A stretch of 64,000 nucleotides of DNA from Chryseobacterium sp. CH25 (GCF_004119455.1 NZ_NRQT01000005.1:62001-126000), one strand, 5' to 3'; positions 25,776 through 35,248 are shown, counted from the stretch's first letter. Numbers and translations are program-made. Notes: a model not told the origin generated them from the letters alone.

Positions 25776-26897
25776 TTATGAAGCAGGTTCGCCATGGGTG
25801 ATACCATACTCTGTTTCTGAGATCATATAATCCACAACCTTAGTAAGATCGCCGGTTTCCTTAAAAATCTGAAGCTGCCGATCAGCACCCGTTCCGTTTT
25901 CAAGAATTTTCCAGGCATATTCAACCTCTTTTCGGCATCCTAAATCATCTACTACATCATCAATGAATTCTAGAAGTTCTTTTAATAAAACAGGGTAGGG
26001 AACAGATTCTTCTTTTCCAAAATCAATAAGATGGGCCTCAATACCGCTTTTGGAAGCACGCCACTTATTCTCATTCAACAATAATCTTCTGTAGCTTCTG
26101 AAGCTCAGGTTCTGTTGATGAAGTTTATAAATTTTAGCCACTAAACTTTGCATAATGGCCGCAAGACATACGGTTTCATCAATTCTTAATGGCATATCGC
26201 AAATCCTGAACTCAATAGTAGGGTAGAACGGATGAACTCTTAAGTCCCACCATATCTTTTTAGCATTGTCAATGGTTCCTGTTTTTACCAGAAGATCAAC
26301 ATAGCTGTCAAACTCTGCTACTGAGTTGAAGTAGCTTGGAATACCGGTTCTTGGAAACTTTACGAAAATTTCCTGTCTGTAAGATTTAAAGCCTGTATAC
26401 CTTCCGATCCAGAAAGGAGAATTGGTGGATAACGCATAGACGTGAGGCAGAAAATAACGCATGACATTCTGAATTCTTACGCCTTCTTCGCGATTAGGAA
26501 TTCCAATATGCACATGAAGTCCGAAAATAAGGTTCTCACGGGCTACATCGCCCATATCATCAACAATTTTGATGTACCTTTCTCCCTGAGTGATACTATT
26601 GTCTGACCAATGTGAGAAAGGGTGAGTTCCACCGCCGGAAACACGAAGTCCCTGCTCATGGGCTGTATTGATGAGATGTCTTCTTAAATTCGTTAATTCT
26701 GTGCGGGCTTCCTGAATATTCTGGCAGATTCCGGTTTCCATCTCAATCATGGATTCGTGCATTTCGTGCTTTAGATTTTCACTCAATACCGCTTTTCCGC
26801 CTTCAATAATTTTTGATACGTGAGAAATCAGATCTCTGCTTTCAACATCAATGATCTGATATTCTTCTTCGATTCCAATAGTAAACTGATGATGCAT
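25776..26897 (-). CDS. GCS2-family carboxylate-amine ligase (YbdK-like)
   Basis: A 373-residue protein of the glutamate-cysteine ligase type 2 superfamily. It has the metal-binding start I-G-I-E-E-E-Y-Q (E10-E12), the conserved H-E-M-H-E-S-M-I-E motif (about 44-52) and the G-L-H-V-H-I-G motif (H128, H130). Enzymes in this family join an amine to a carboxylate using ATP. Length matches YbdK. It lies 30 bases after an ATP-grasp ligase and 33 before the amidotransferase, a tight cassette. The substrates are not known. Confidence 0.88.
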   Translation of the reverse strand: MHHQFTIGIEEEYQIIDVESRDLISHVSKIIEGGKAVLSENLKHEMHESMIEMETGICQNIQEARTELTNLRRHLINTAHEQGLRVSGGGTHPFSHWSDNSITQGERYIKIVDDMGDVARENLIFGLHVHIGIPNREEGVRIQNVMRYFLPHVYALSTNSPFWIGRYTGFKSYRQEIFVKFPRTGIPSYFNSVAEFDSYVDLLVKTGTIDNAKKIWWDLRVHPFYPTIEFRICDMPLRIDETVCLAAIMQSLVAKIYKLHQQNLSFRSYRRLLLNENKWRASKSGIEAHLIDFGKEESVPYPVLLKELLEFIDDVVDDLGCRKEVEYAWKILENGTGADRQLQIFKETGDLTKVVDYMISETEYGITHGEPAS

Positions 26898-26927
26898 TGT
26901 CTTGTGTTTTTTTATTCTTTTTCAATA

Positions 26928-27881
26928 TTATTTTATGGAATCTTTCACAAAGGTTCCCCAAGCGATATTGGGTTTCCCAGGAACATATTCCTTGGCCTTT
27001 TCGATCGCCAGTTTAGCAGCATGCTCTATAATCCATGCAAAATTCTCTTCTCCCACAGAATTTCTGTCTGCATCCGGAGCCGGATTACAGAAGTCGATAG
27101 CATAAGGAATTCCGTCTCTTACCGCAAATTCCACCGTATTGAAGTCATATCCTAATGCTTCATTCATTGTAATGGTATAATCATGAATGGTTTTCAATAG
27201 TTTCTCAAGCTCTTCGCCTTGTGTCTGATGGGTGGTGGCATATCTTAAATGAGGCGCATTTCTAGGTTCGTACGGCATGATGTGAACATATTTTCTGCCT
27301 AAACAATACACTCTGTAATAGTCATCAAAAATAATTTCCTCCTGAACCATCATTACTAGCTGTTCTGTTTCTCCAAGCTTGTTCCAAAGATCATCCGGAT
27401 TCTCCACTCTATACACGTTTTTCCAGCCGCCACCGTCGTGAGGTTTCATATAAGCTGGAAATCCTACATAATTGAAAATATATTCCCAATCGTGTGGAAA
27501 TTTCAGGTTTCTGAATGAAGTTTCCGAAGTATTGTCCGGTCTTTCATGAGAGGGTAGCAATACTGTTTTTGGTAACGGAATACCGAGTTTACTCATCAGG
27601 GCATTGTTGAAAAACTTTTCATCAGCACTCCACCAAAACGGATTATTAATTAAATAAGTACCGTTAAGTGCTGCGTTTTTCAGATACGCTCTGTAAAAGG
27701 GAACATCCTGCGAAATTCTGTCGATGATTACAGCATATCCATAGTCTGCACCTTGTTCAAGCTTGTCAATGGTAACAGGTTCAGCCACAATATCTCCACC
27801 ACCCAGCTCATTCACCTTGTCTATAAATGCCCAGGGAAATGTGTCTTCCATGCCGAATAGAATTCCTACTTTTTTTGTCAT
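26928..27881 (-). CDS. ATP-grasp domain protein (RimK-like ligase)
   Basis: A 317-residue ATP-grasp enzyme. It has a pre-ATP-grasp domain (1 to about 100), then the ATP-binding P-A-Y-M-K-P-H-D-G-G-G-W (K146), and metal-binding residues in F-N-T-V-E-F-A-V (E251) and A-I-D-F-C-N-P (D263, N266). ATP-grasp ligases form an acyl-phosphate and condense it with an amine. The substrate is unknown. A 295-base gap with hairpin repeats separates it from the upstream esterase, so it may begin a separate transcript with the GCS2 and amidotransferase genes. Confidence 0.85.
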   Translation of the reverse strand: MTKKVGILFGMEDTFPWAFIDKVNELGGGDIVAEPVTIDKLEQGADYGYAVIIDRISQDVPFYRAYLKNAALNGTYLINNPFWWSADEKFFNNALMSKLGIPLPKTVLLPSHERPDNTSETSFRNLKFPHDWEYIFNYVGFPAYMKPHDGGGWKNVYRVENPDDLWNKLGETEQLVMMVQEEIIFDDYYRVYCLGRKYVHIMPYEPRNAPHLRYATTHQTQGEELEKLLKTIHDYTITMNEALGYDFNTVEFAVRDGIPYAIDFCNPAPDADRNSVGEENFAWIIEHAAKLAIEKAKEYVPGKPNIAWGTFVKDSIK

Positions 27882-27960
27882 AATTTTTGTTTTTAATGGG
27901 TATATTTTTTTCTTTTTACGAGGAATGAAATATGATTTTCAGTCCAGGTTTAACTTATAT

Positions 27961-28021
27961 TGTTTTTTTGACCACCCCGTCAAAAATTCTTTGAATTTTC
28001 GACACCCCTCCAGAGGAGGGG
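27961..28021. repeat. Dispersed flavobacterial repeat with two nested hairpins
   Basis: A stem with one mismatch at 27980-27989/27993-28002 (TCAAAAATTC) is followed by a perfect CCCCTCC-AGA-GGAGGGG hairpin at 28005-28021. The word order ACCACCCCGTCAAAAATTC, then CACCCCTCC, looks like a known intergenic repeat type of flavobacteria. The rest of the 27882-28176 gap has further direct repeats (ACTTAAGTGT twice). Confidence 0.6.
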
Positions 28022-28176
28022 AACATCACGTCTTCAACTGTGATATTTGTGAAAATTGAAAATTTAAGATTTTCAAAAACTTAAGTGTACTTCTAAAACA
28101 GTTAGTAGTCTCTTCAAGTAACTTAAGTGTTAAAAACTTTTGTGCCTTTTGTGGTTAAAAATAATGGTTAAATACT

Positions 28177-28890
28177 CTAAGAGAAATAAGCTCCAATAAA
28201 GGTTGGGAAAACCATCCTCCACAATGGCCAGTCGTGGCCGATCCATTTTCTTTCGTCATACCAGAATTCAATCCCTTTTACCCTTAAGATTTCAGCCATT
28301 TCAATATTTTTATCTCTACAGATATCCTGATCTGAGGTACTCAATACAATATGCATATGTTTGTATTTCCAGGCTTCATCATTCCTTACAAATTCCCTTG
28401 GACAGTTGAAGTATACAAGGTCATCGGAATAACCGTCCATAAAATTCCTTATGCTGAAAGCTCCAGAGAGGCAAAACAGATGTGACACCACATCCGGAAA
28501 TCTGAAAGCAAAATTAGCGGCATGATAACCTCCGAAACTTGCTCCTGCAACCGCTACACGATGGGTTTTATGGAGCTTTTGGATGTAGGGAATAAATTCC
28601 AGAATCAGAAACTGTACGTAGCGCTCATAATTTTTTATTCTTTGCTGTGGAGATATTTTTTCATCATAAAAACTCCAGGCATCAATAGTCTGAATATTAT
28701 AAAGCTTTACTTTTCCCTGCTCTATGAACCAGTTGATACTTCCGTTAAGGTGAAAATCATGATTCTGGGTATATTGTCCCTGGGAGGTAGGAAACATGAT
28801 GATAGGATGACCGTAATGTCCGGTCACTTCTACTTTAAGACTTGTTCCCAATATGTTGGAGTAGTAATCTGTATGTTCTATATGAGGCAT
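28177..28890 (-). CDS. Esterase, alpha/beta-hydrolase
   Basis: A 237-residue hydrolase of the enterochelin-esterase/feruloyl-esterase-like class. The nucleophile elbow is G-A-S-F-G-G-Y (S118), and the likely catalytic His is in K-W-I-G-H-D-W (H219). D188 in S-T-S-D-Q-D is a candidate for the acid. No signal peptide is seen, so it is cytoplasmic. It lies between two ATP-grasp genes and could deprotect, recycle or hydrolyse the product of the array. The substrate is unknown. Confidence 0.82.
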   Translation of the reverse strand: MPHIEHTDYYSNILGTSLKVEVTGHYGHPIIMFPTSQGQYTQNHDFHLNGSINWFIEQGKVKLYNIQTIDAWSFYDEKISPQQRIKNYERYVQFLILEFIPYIQKLHKTHRVAVAGASFGGYHAANFAFRFPDVVSHLFCLSGAFSIRNFMDGYSDDLVYFNCPREFVRNDEAWKYKHMHIVLSTSDQDICRDKNIEMAEILRVKGIEFWYDERKWIGHDWPLWRMVFPTFIGAYFS

Positions 28891-28937
28891 TTTTTCTTAT
28901 TTGGTTTTAATATGAATCTTATAATCTGTTGAGAAAC

Positions 28938-29198
28938 TCAATTCCTCCAAGTTTGTCGTGTTCCAATAATATCCAGGACCAGAGTTCCCAATTCAGGATG
29001 TTTCAGAATGATATTTTCTTTAAAAACCCATTGGGAACCAGGTTGATTAGCATTAGTAGAATCAACAAATCTGTAATAGGCCTTGTTTTCCCATTTTCCG
29101 GTATCAATCTTTTCTAAATTATTAATTAAAACAGATCTTTCTGACAGATTTAATTTAATAAAATCAATACTGTTTTGAATATCAGTTTCTTTATTCAT
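28938..29198 (-). CDS. Small conserved-looking protein in the amidoligase array
   Basis: An 86-residue polar protein with no recognised domain: a helical N-terminal half, followed by W-E-N-K-A-Y-Y-R-F-V and Q-W-V-F-K-E-N-I-I-L near the end. It starts 4 bases after the ATP-grasp gene, so it is tightly coupled to it, and ends 47 bases before the esterase. It could be a carrier, a substrate peptide or a regulator, but nothing in the sequence decides this. Confidence 0.6.
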   Translation of the reverse strand: MNKETDIQNSIDFIKLNLSERSVLINNLEKIDTGKWENKAYYRFVDSTNANQPGSQWVFKENIILKHPELGTLVLDIIGTRQTWRN

Positions 29199-29202
29199 TT
29201 TT

Positions 29203-30417
29203 TTAAGACATTAATTTACTGCTTTTTGGAGGAAGTATATTCAGCATTTCAGCATTAATTTTCTCTGCAGCACTATCCAGTCTTTCTTCTACTACAGAAG
29301 CCTCACTGGATTTGTAAACAATCCCCACATGATAATCGATAGGAAGGAATTTTACTGCTTCCTCACATTCAAATTTGCTGTAATCAGGTTCTTTATCCTT
29401 AATAAGAGCAACAATAAGTCCTGCATAATACCCTGTAGGAGGAGAAACATTATAGTTTTCATTCCTTAAAAGTGCATCTTCAATTTTAGCCCATTCTCTC
29501 CAGATATTGATACCGCTTGAAGCTTCTACTAAATCGGGAATATGAGCACCGCCCACTCTCGAAGAAGTTTCCAGAAAGTACCATTTTCCATCTTCCTTTC
29601 CACGGATAAACTCGGTATGAGTAGCTCCGTTAAGAAGTCCAAAGTTGGAAAGCACTCTGGAATTAATGTCTTCCAATGCTTTGAATTCTTCAGAGTATCT
29701 TCCTAGAGTTTTGGATCTGAAAACACCACCTTCATGAGAAACCTGCATTGGAGGGGCGAGATATTTGGATGCAGAAGTAAATACAATTTCTTTATTGAAA
29801 GTAAGACTGTCTACATGGTATACATCTCCTGGTTTAAAACTTTCCAGTAGAAAAAGATGACGCTCTTCACCAAGCACATCTAATGCCTCGTGAAGCTGTT
29901 CTTTGGTTGTGATTTTTTTAATTCCAGATGCTGAAGCCTCTGAACGAGGTTTCAGTACCCATGGAGCAGGGACCTTTTCTACAAATTCATTCACTGTATC
30001 ATCATTGAAAACGGCTGTAAATTCAGGAACACTGATATCTGAGTCTTTTGCTTTCTGACGCATCGCCAATTTATCTCTGAAATAACGGTGAGTAGTCTGT
30101 CCCATTCCCGGAATACGGAATGTTTCGCGGATGAGGGCAGCCTTTTCCACGTCGTAGTCATCAAGAGCAACTACAGCGTCTACTTTTCTGGTTTTCATCA
30201 GGTGGGAAAACCCCTGGATCAGATGTTCCAGGTTCCACACAGAGGGTTTGATCTCAGGCATATAAAATACCTCATCAATGGCATGCCAGGGCCAATTTTT
30301 TTCTTTAAGATTTTCTGATGTTACTAAGATGATTTTATTACCGAGCTGCTTCATTTCATCCATGAAATCATAGCCCTTGTAATAGCACGAAATACATACT
30401 ATAATTTTCTCCCCCAT
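29203..30417 (-). CDS. ATP-grasp domain carboxylate-amine ligase
   Basis: A 404-residue ATP-grasp enzyme. It has an N-terminal Rossmann-like domain (about 1-115), the ATP-binding loop W-V-L-K-P-R-S-E-A-S-A-S-G-I (K156) and the metal-binding region T-H-T-E-F (E269) and F-L-E-T-S-S-R-V-G-G (E283, with Ser at the position usually held by Asn). The C-terminal 100 residues resemble the extra domain of carbamoyl-phosphate-synthase-like ligases. It is the first clear ATP-grasp of the array in transcription order. The substrate is unknown. Confidence 0.85.
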   Translation of the reverse strand: MGEKIIVCISCYYKGYDFMDEMKQLGNKIILVTSENLKEKNWPWHAIDEVFYMPEIKPSVWNLEHLIQGFSHLMKTRKVDAVVALDDYDVEKAALIRETFRIPGMGQTTHRYFRDKLAMRQKAKDSDISVPEFTAVFNDDTVNEFVEKVPAPWVLKPRSEASASGIKKITTKEQLHEALDVLGEERHLFLLESFKPGDVYHVDSLTFNKEIVFTSASKYLAPPMQVSHEGGVFRSKTLGRYSEEFKALEDINSRVLSNFGLLNGATHTEFIRGKEDGKWYFLETSSRVGGAHIPDLVEASSGINIWREWAKIEDALLRNENYNVSPPTGYYAGLIVALIKDKEPDYSKFECEEAVKFLPIDYHVGIVYKSSEASVVEERLDSAAEKINAEMLNILPPKSSKLMS

Positions 30418-30557
30418 ATAATGTTTTTTAATTTTTAGTGAATTATCAAAAATAAAAGCAATTCTTTATTGTTTGATTAATATCAAAAAATAAAATATGG
30501 TGCGCTTTTCTGAATCACTAATCAAGTATACAGAGAATTTTTCTAATAAACTAATTT

Positions 30558-31973
30558 TTAATGATAATTTTCGATTAAATCCGTGAGCAATTGAACCCCA
30601 TATCCGGTTGCTGCTTTTTCTTTAGCATATCCTACATTTCCGAAGGCAACTCCGGCAATATCCAAATGGGCCCATTTAGGGTGATTCTCAATGAAATGCT
30701 CTAGGAATTTAGCTGCGATAATACAGTCACCAACAGGTTTTAGAGACATGTTTTTTAAGTCTGCCACATCAGATTGTATATCATCTGTCCAAACATCCCA
30801 TAGTGGTAAATTCCATAGCCTTTGGTTGGTGCGATCTCCGGTTTTTATCAAAAGGTTTTTCAACTCTTCATTATTGGAAAACAGGGCTCCGCAGGTATCT
30901 CCAAACATTCTTACTGAACTTCCTGTTAAAGTTGCGAGATCAATAAGGAAATCTGTTTTGTAGTTTTTAGCAAGATAGGAGAGTCCGTCAGCCAGAATCA
31001 GTCTGCCTTCTGCATCGGTATCCATAACCTCAATGGTCTTTCCGTTATAGGCGGTAATGACATCACTCGGAAGCAAAGCTTTTTCAGAAATAGCATTGTC
31101 TGTAATAGGAAGAACCGCAACGATATTAACCGGAAGTTTCATTTCTGCTGCGTAGATTAAAGTTCCCAAAACGGCTGTTGCCCCGCCCATATCAGATTTC
31201 ATATAATGCATATTGGTAAAGGGTTTCAGAGAAATTCCTCCCGTGTCAAACAATACGCATTTGCCAACCAATCCAAATGTTTTGGCATTTTTAACCGTGG
31301 TTTTATACTCTAAAATAGTAAAAGCGGCATCATGAGCACTTCCTTGGTTTACGGCAAGGTAAGCTCCAAGGCCTAATTCCTCGCATTTTTTACGGTTGAA
31401 AACAGTATATTTCAGGTCATACTTTTTGGCAAGGTTTTTAAGGTACAGACTAAAAGTGTCCGGTCTTTTTAGATTGGCCGGTTTATTCATCCACTCCTGG
31501 CAGGCGATTTGTCCGTTGCTTAAAGCTTCGGCTCTTTGACTGATATCATCCAGTTTTTTCTGGCTTAAATTTTCGAAATGAAGCTCAAATTTTGCATTCC
31601 AGAAAGGATGATTTTTTTCAAAAGGATAATTGTAAGTTCCAATCAGTAATCCTTTCATAAATTCTTCAAACTGTTTTTCATTGAGAAAGTCAGCCAGAAG
31701 TAAAGTAGGAGTATCCTGTAGTTTCTCTTTTTGAGTCTGTGAGAATTTCAACGCTATTTGCTGGAGCTCGAAATTCTGTAAAGTGGATTTTCCCAATCCG
31801 ATAAAGTAAGTAATGCCTTCTTCATGGGCATTGACGAATACTTCATACTTTTTTCCAGTGAAAAATGTTGCAATGTTTTTATTGAAATTTTTCCCTGTTT
31901 TAACCCATTCTTCTTCAGTAAATAAATGGAAAACCTGAGTGTAATTTTTATTTTTTTTGTTGATCAGTTTCAT
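30558..31973 (-). CDS. M17-family leucyl aminopeptidase
   Basis: A 471-residue dimetal aminopeptidase. Aligned to E. coli PepA, the metal ligands are K238, D243, D261, D320 and E322, and the catalytic residues K250 and R324. The site reads V-G-K-C-V-L-F-D-T-G-G-I-S-L-K-P and M-D-T-D-A-E-G-R-L. It removes N-terminal residues from peptides, or cleaves Cys-Gly and similar dipeptides. It is 5 bases from the upstream esterase. In an array of peptide ligases, it could be a processing or recycling enzyme. Confidence 0.92.
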   Translation of the reverse strand: MKLINKKNKNYTQVFHLFTEEEWVKTGKNFNKNIATFFTGKKYEVFVNAHEEGITYFIGLGKSTLQNFELQQIALKFSQTQKEKLQDTPTLLLADFLNEKQFEEFMKGLLIGTYNYPFEKNHPFWNAKFELHFENLSQKKLDDISQRAEALSNGQIACQEWMNKPANLKRPDTFSLYLKNLAKKYDLKYTVFNRKKCEELGLGAYLAVNQGSAHDAAFTILEYKTTVKNAKTFGLVGKCVLFDTGGISLKPFTNMHYMKSDMGGATAVLGTLIYAAEMKLPVNIVAVLPITDNAISEKALLPSDVITAYNGKTIEVMDTDAEGRLILADGLSYLAKNYKTDFLIDLATLTGSSVRMFGDTCGALFSNNEELKNLLIKTGDRTNQRLWNLPLWDVWTDDIQSDVADLKNMSLKPVGDCIIAAKFLEHFIENHPKWAHLDIAGVAFGNVGYAKEKAATGYGVQLLTDLIENYH

Positions 31974-31978
31974 AAAAT

Positions 31979-33103
31979 TTAGTTCTTAATGCTTTGTTGT
32001 TGTGGTTTTACTTCAACAGGGTTTTCAGTATTGTCATAGAACAGCCATTCAATAGCTCTTGGGAATTCCTGTGACCAGTAAAACTCACTGTGTGTTCCCT
32101 CAGGATTAATGCTGGTCCTGAATTCAAAATCGAAAAGATTCTTTTTCTCCCATCTTTTCAGATATTCTTCAAAAATATGAATTCTTTTGACCATTTTAGA
32201 GCCTTCCTGTCCACCACCATATAAATATATTTTGGTCTTAAACGGAACCCGGAAGCTCATCATCGGAAAATTATTATTCGGTTCTACCCAAAGAGAAGGA
32301 GAGAAGATTAATAACTTGGAATATACTTCAGGGTAAAGAAATCCACTATAAATACTGATTAATGCTCCTAGTGAGCTGCCACCGATTCCTGTATTGTCAC
32401 GGTCTTTTTTTGTTCTGTAATTTTCATCTACATAAGGTTTTAAAGTGTCGGTAATAAAGCGGATGTATTTTTTTCCCTCAGAGCCATTGGCTACATTGTC
32501 ATTATCGAATATATATTCTTTGATTCTATCTTCACTTCCATGTTCTATGGCAATAACGATAACATCACCACGTCCATATTCGGCAAGGATAGACAGTTTT
32601 TTATCAATTTCCCAGTTCCCGAAACCGCTTCCTTCGTTAAACAAGTTTTGGGCATCCTGAAGATATAAAACAGGGTAGTTCTTATCCGAAGTATGATAAT
32701 CATAAGGCAGTACTGCCCATATTTTACGGTAACGATCCAGCTGTGGGATGTAGAATTTTTCAGAAATCACTTCAGCCGTAGGGAAAAATTCTTCTTTGAA
32801 AGGTCCCCAGTTTAACCTCCATTTTTCTATAGTATCAAATGCTTTCTGTTGGGATTTTTTTACTTTCCGATTGGGAGTAATATTGCCGTATTTGTCCAAT
32901 TCTACATTCTCCCAGCCACCTTTGGTGAATTTGTATTCAATATCGTCAGCAAGTTTTTCGTCTTCAATTTCTATGAAATAATGAAGTGAATCTGATTGCT
33001 GAAGCTGATAATAATAGTCTTTGGGATTCCAGTTATTGAAATTGCCGGTGATAAAAACTGGCCTGTCGTCTTTTTCATCCGTATAAAGTTCAAATCTCAT
33101 CAT
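31979..33103 (-). CDS. Esterase with N-terminal glycogen-binding-like (E-set) domain
   Basis: A 374-residue protein. The first 100 residues form an immunoglobulin-like E-set with F-I-T-G-N-F-N-N-W-N-P-K (about 17-28), the signature of CBM48/AMPK-type glycogen-binding modules. The rest is a putative esterase of the EstD/enterochelin-esterase type with the elbow I-G-G-S-S-L-G-A-L (S244) and a late H-S-E-F-Y-W (likely catalytic His). The adjacent divergent glgB has the same GDFNNWN motif. It is the first gene of the leftward array. Confidence 0.82.
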   Translation of the reverse strand: MMRFELYTDEKDDRPVFITGNFNNWNPKDYYYQLQQSDSLHYFIEIEDEKLADDIEYKFTKGGWENVELDKYGNITPNRKVKKSQQKAFDTIEKWRLNWGPFKEEFFPTAEVISEKFYIPQLDRYRKIWAVLPYDYHTSDKNYPVLYLQDAQNLFNEGSGFGNWEIDKKLSILAEYGRGDVIVIAIEHGSEDRIKEYIFDNDNVANGSEGKKYIRFITDTLKPYVDENYRTKKDRDNTGIGGSSLGALISIYSGFLYPEVYSKLLIFSPSLWVEPNNNFPMMSFRVPFKTKIYLYGGGQEGSKMVKRIHIFEEYLKRWEKKNLFDFEFRTSINPEGTHSEFYWSQEFPRAIEWLFYDNTENPVEVKPQQQSIKN

Positions 33104-33301
33104 AAGTGTTTAATAAATTGTTAGAATGCTAAATTTATAAAAAAGATTGTTTTGAGAATCATAAAAAGTGAATTAAAAAATGATATATTTGATAGGAAAC
33201 GAATGAGGGAAACTAACTTGATAATTATTTGATGAATAATTAATCGCTATTGTCAGTATTTTTCGTAGTTTCAGGCAAAATATAAATACAAACTGATCTT
33301 G

Positions 33302-35248
33302 ATGAATTCTGTTAAAACCTACACGCTTTTCACCGATCATGATGTGTATCTTTTTAAAGAAGGTAGGCATTATAAGCTGTATGGTAAATTTGGAGCGCAT
33401 TCTGTAGAAAAGGATGGCGTAAAGGGAGTTTATTTTTCAGTTTGGGCCCCTCATGCTAAAAAAGTTTCTGTGATTGGAGACTTTAATAACTGGAATCATA
33501 AAGATCATATTTTGTTCCCAAGGTGGGATGAATCGGGGATCTGGGAAGGCTTTATAGAAGACTTACCATGGGGTACCTTATATAAATATGCTATTGAAAC
33601 AGCCAGAGGAGAAATTTTAGAAAAAAGTGATCCTTATGCTTTAAGCTGGGAACAGAATATCCAGGCAGCTTCATTGGTTTCTACAACCTGGTATGAGTGG
33701 AATGATAAGGAGTGGATGGAGAACCGCAGTGAAAAGAACAGTCTGGACGCCCCTGTCTCCGTATATGAACTGCATTTAGGTTCTTGGGTGAGAGATGGAA
33801 AAAATCCTGACCAGTTTTTGAACTACCGTGATATTGCAGAAAAACTCGTTCCATATATAAAAGAAATGGAGTTTACGCATGTAGAGTTTATGCCTGTGAT
33901 GGAATACCCTTATGATCCAAGTTGGGGATATCAGATTACGGGATTTTATGCAGCTACTTCACGTTTTGGTTCACCACAGGATCTGATGTTCCTGATTGAT
34001 GAGCTTCATCAGAATAATATAGGTGTTATTCTGGATTGGGTACCTTCCCATTTTCCGGGAGATGCTAATGGACTTCATCGTTTTGACGGTTCCTATTTAT
34101 ATGAACATGAAGACCCGAGAAAAGGCTTTCATCCCGATTGGAAATCACATATATTCAATTACGGAAGAAATGAAGTGAAATCTTTCTTGATCTCGAATGC
34201 GATGTTCTGGCTGGATCGTTATCATGCCGACGGACTTCGTGTAGATGCGGTAACTTCAATGCTTCATCTGGACTATTCAAGGAATGAAGGCGAATGGGAA
34301 CCTAATATATATGGTGAAAACGTTAATCTTGAAGCGAAAGCCTTTCTACAGGAGTTCAATACTGCTGTTTATAAAGAATTCGGGAACAGTATTATGACCA
34401 TTGCTGAAGAAAGTTCAGATTTTCCAATGCTTACCAAACCTGTTCATGATGGTGGTGTAGGCTTTGGAATGAAATGGATGATGGGCTGGATGCATGATAC
34501 TTTGGATTATTTTAAGGAAGACTTTGTCAATAGAAAATTCCATCATCATAAGCTTACGTTTGCTTCCATGTATATGTATAATGAAAATTATATGATGCCT
34601 CTGTCGCATGATGAAGTGGTACATGGAAAAGCAAGTCTTATTTATAAAATGAAAGGCGATGAATGGCAGAAATTTGCCAATCTCCGTACCTTGTATGTAT
34701 ATATGTATACCCATCCAGGCGCTAAGCTGCTTTTTATGGGTGATGAATTTGGGCAAACCAGCGAATGGAATTTTACCAGAAGCCTAGATTGGCATCTGTT
34801 GAAATACCCTGTTCATAAAGGATTGCAGAATCTGGTGAAAGAACTCAATCATTTATACCGATCAGAATCTGCTTTATACGAAAATCAGTTTGATAAACAC
34901 GGCTTTGAATGGATAGAGGCAGATGATCTGGAAAACTCAGTTTATGTGTATCTTAGAAAAGGAAAAAGAAGAGATGATGTTTTGATGACTGTTTTAAATC
35001 TTGCTCCGAAGGTTTTGGATTACAAAATAAAGATTCCCAACGGAACGCATTGGGAGGTTATTCTCAATTCTGATGATGAAGAATACAGCGGAAGTGGAGT
35101 AGCATCTGAAATATTGGAAGAAAAATATGAAGACGGAACAGAACACCAAAAGTTTATGACCCTCAAATTACCTCCTCTTGCAGGAATTATTTTGAGGCAG
35201 CAAAAAGATAAAAAGTATAAATTACACAGAATTAAACACAAAAGATAA
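33302..35248 (+). CDS. glgB: 1,4-alpha-glucan branching enzyme
   Basis: A 648-residue GH13 enzyme that adds alpha-1,6 branches to glycogen. It has an N-terminal CBM48 (VSVIGDFNNWNHKD) and the catalytic barrel, with the nucleophile Asp in G-L-R-V-D-A-V (D315), the general acid in T-I-A-E-E-S-S-D (about 369) and S-H-D-E-V-V-H. The frame can start at a TTG at 33299; the ATG at 33302 is the natural choice. It is followed by glgA after 3 bases. It is divergent from the CBM esterase, across about 195 bases. Confidence 0.96.
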   Translation: MNSVKTYTLFTDHDVYLFKEGRHYKLYGKFGAHSVEKDGVKGVYFSVWAPHAKKVSVIGDFNNWNHKDHILFPRWDESGIWEGFIEDLPWGTLYKYAIETARGEILEKSDPYALSWEQNIQAASLVSTTWYEWNDKEWMENRSEKNSLDAPVSVYELHLGSWVRDGKNPDQFLNYRDIAEKLVPYIKEMEFTHVEFMPVMEYPYDPSWGYQITGFYAATSRFGSPQDLMFLIDELHQNNIGVILDWVPSHFPGDANGLHRFDGSYLYEHEDPRKGFHPDWKSHIFNYGRNEVKSFLISNAMFWLDRYHADGLRVDAVTSMLHLDYSRNEGEWEPNIYGENVNLEAKAFLQEFNTAVYKEFGNSIMTIAEESSDFPMLTKPVHDGGVGFGMKWMMGWMHDTLDYFKEDFVNRKFHHHKLTFASMYMYNENYMMPLSHDEVVHGKASLIYKMKGDEWQKFANLRTLYVYMYTHPGAKLLFMGDEFGQTSEWNFTRSLDWHLLKYPVHKGLQNLVKELNHLYRSESALYENQFDKHGFEWIEADDLENSVYVYLRKGKRRDDVLMTVLNLAPKVLDYKIKIPNGTHWEVILNSDDEEYSGSGVASEILEEKYEDGTEHQKFMTLKLPPLAGIILRQQKDKKYKLHRIKHKR

